A stretch of 64,000 nucleotides of DNA from Phalacrocorax aristotelis. Taxonomy: Eukaryota > Chordata > Aves > Suliformes > Phalacrocoracidae. The DNA lies in NCBI RefSeq assembly GCF_949628215.1, contig NC_134310.1:11731401-11795400 (forward strand). Direction: 5' to 3'. The notes under the pieces were generated by a model, which ran no database searches, was not told the origin of the DNA, and saw nothing but the letters and a program-made list of their open reading frames with translations. Positions 63,710 to 64,000 of the stretch are shown here, one piece after another. Both the position numbers and the translations under genes were made by a program. The stretch's first letter is position 1; every line of letters begins with the position of its first letter.

Positions 63710-64000
63710 AAAGGGATAACCGGGTTTACTGGACTGTGTGGATCCGATGGCCTGGCACATCTGACCCACAGGAGTATAAAGCTTTAGTGGACACCGGCGC
63801 ACAGTGTACCTTAATGCCATCAAACTATATAGGGGCAGAACCCATCAGCATTGCTGGAGTGACAGGGGGATCCCAAGAGCTAACTGTATTGGAGGCCGAA
63901 GTGAGCCTCACTGGCAATGAGTGGCAAAAGCACCCCATTGTGACTGGCCCAGAGGCTCCGTGCATCCTTGGCATAGACTATCTCAGGAGAGGGTATTTCA
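63683..64000 (+). pseudogene. pro: Aspartic protease of P3, cut by the window edge
   Basis: ALVDTGAQCTLM, SIAGVTGGSQELTVLEAE and CILGIDYLRRGYF are all present in one frame. The frame is open to the edge. Only its register relative to gag is disturbed. Confidence 0.88.

Noticed and set aside
1-64000. CRISPR arrays, bacterial operons, rRNA or tRNA genes
   Set aside because: Nothing in the window has regular repeat-spacer structure, bacterial gene organisation, or recognisable rRNA or tRNA sequence.

Overview
The window looks like bird nuclear DNA. The evidence is several CR1 retroposons ending in the avian (ATTCTATG)-type 3' tail, plus endogenous retrovirus (ERV) LTRs of families I recognise as widespread in birds. 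Well over half of the 64 kb is transposable element, much of it nested. Such density suits the female-specific W chromosome or another low-recombination, heterochromatic region, but that placement is inference. I see no bacterial-type genes, no CRISPR array, and no rRNA or tRNA gene.

Working names used below. Family A: env-less ERVs with ERVL-like pol, a tRNA-Lys-type primer-binding site (PBS), and LTRs starting TGTCATGG/TGTCGTGG (subtype A1) or TGTGCTGG (A2). Family B: ERVs whose gag carries an AYWAGG motif, with a 785-bp LTR. Family C: ERVs related to A in gag and pol, with a 1-kb LTR starting TGTATTGGG. Family G: gammaretrovirus-like (ERV1) elements. Identity of host genes is uncertain throughout.

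Layout. 1-6 kb is mostly single-copy: a CpG-rich segment at the extreme left, isolated LTRs and a decayed minisatellite. 6.7-9.2 kb is a long 5'-truncated CR1. 10.1-14.6 kb is a decayed family C element with a further LTR inside. 14.7-16.5 kb is a CR1 with a clean target-site duplication (TSD). 17.5-24.4 kb is a minus-strand family B provirus (env-like, integrase, RNase H, RT, protease, gag) broken by family G LTRs. 24.4-29.1 kb is a minus-strand family G element broken by a CR1 and three LTR insertions. 29.3-32.6 kb is LTR debris, a pol fragment and two CR1 pieces. 32.6-36.5 kb is a plus-strand family B provirus with an open protease-RT frame. 36.6-41.4 kb is family A provirus P1, with unlike LTRs and a large pol deletion. 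41.4-42.5 kb is a minus-strand family A fragment, P5. 42.9-50.3 kb is the near-complete minus-strand family A provirus P2, nested in an older solo LTR. 50.3-55.5 kb is AT-rich and largely single-copy, with two LTR remnants. 55.5-55.95 kb carries an intact small ORF with a Topors-type RING finger. 56.1-57.2 kb holds two minus-strand CR1 tails. 57.9-62.1 kb is decayed family A provirus P4. It is fused at 62.1 kb to P3, whose 524-codon gag frame is open and which runs off the right edge.

The points most worth following are: a conserved in-frame UAG plus stem-loop at the family A gag-pro junction, with a covarying base pair in the copy that has CAG; a hydrophobic, multi-segment N-terminal gag domain kept in several diverged family A copies; a 60-bp in-frame minisatellite whose copy number differs by whole units between proviruses; the Topors-like ORF; and several provirus-provirus recombination junctions.
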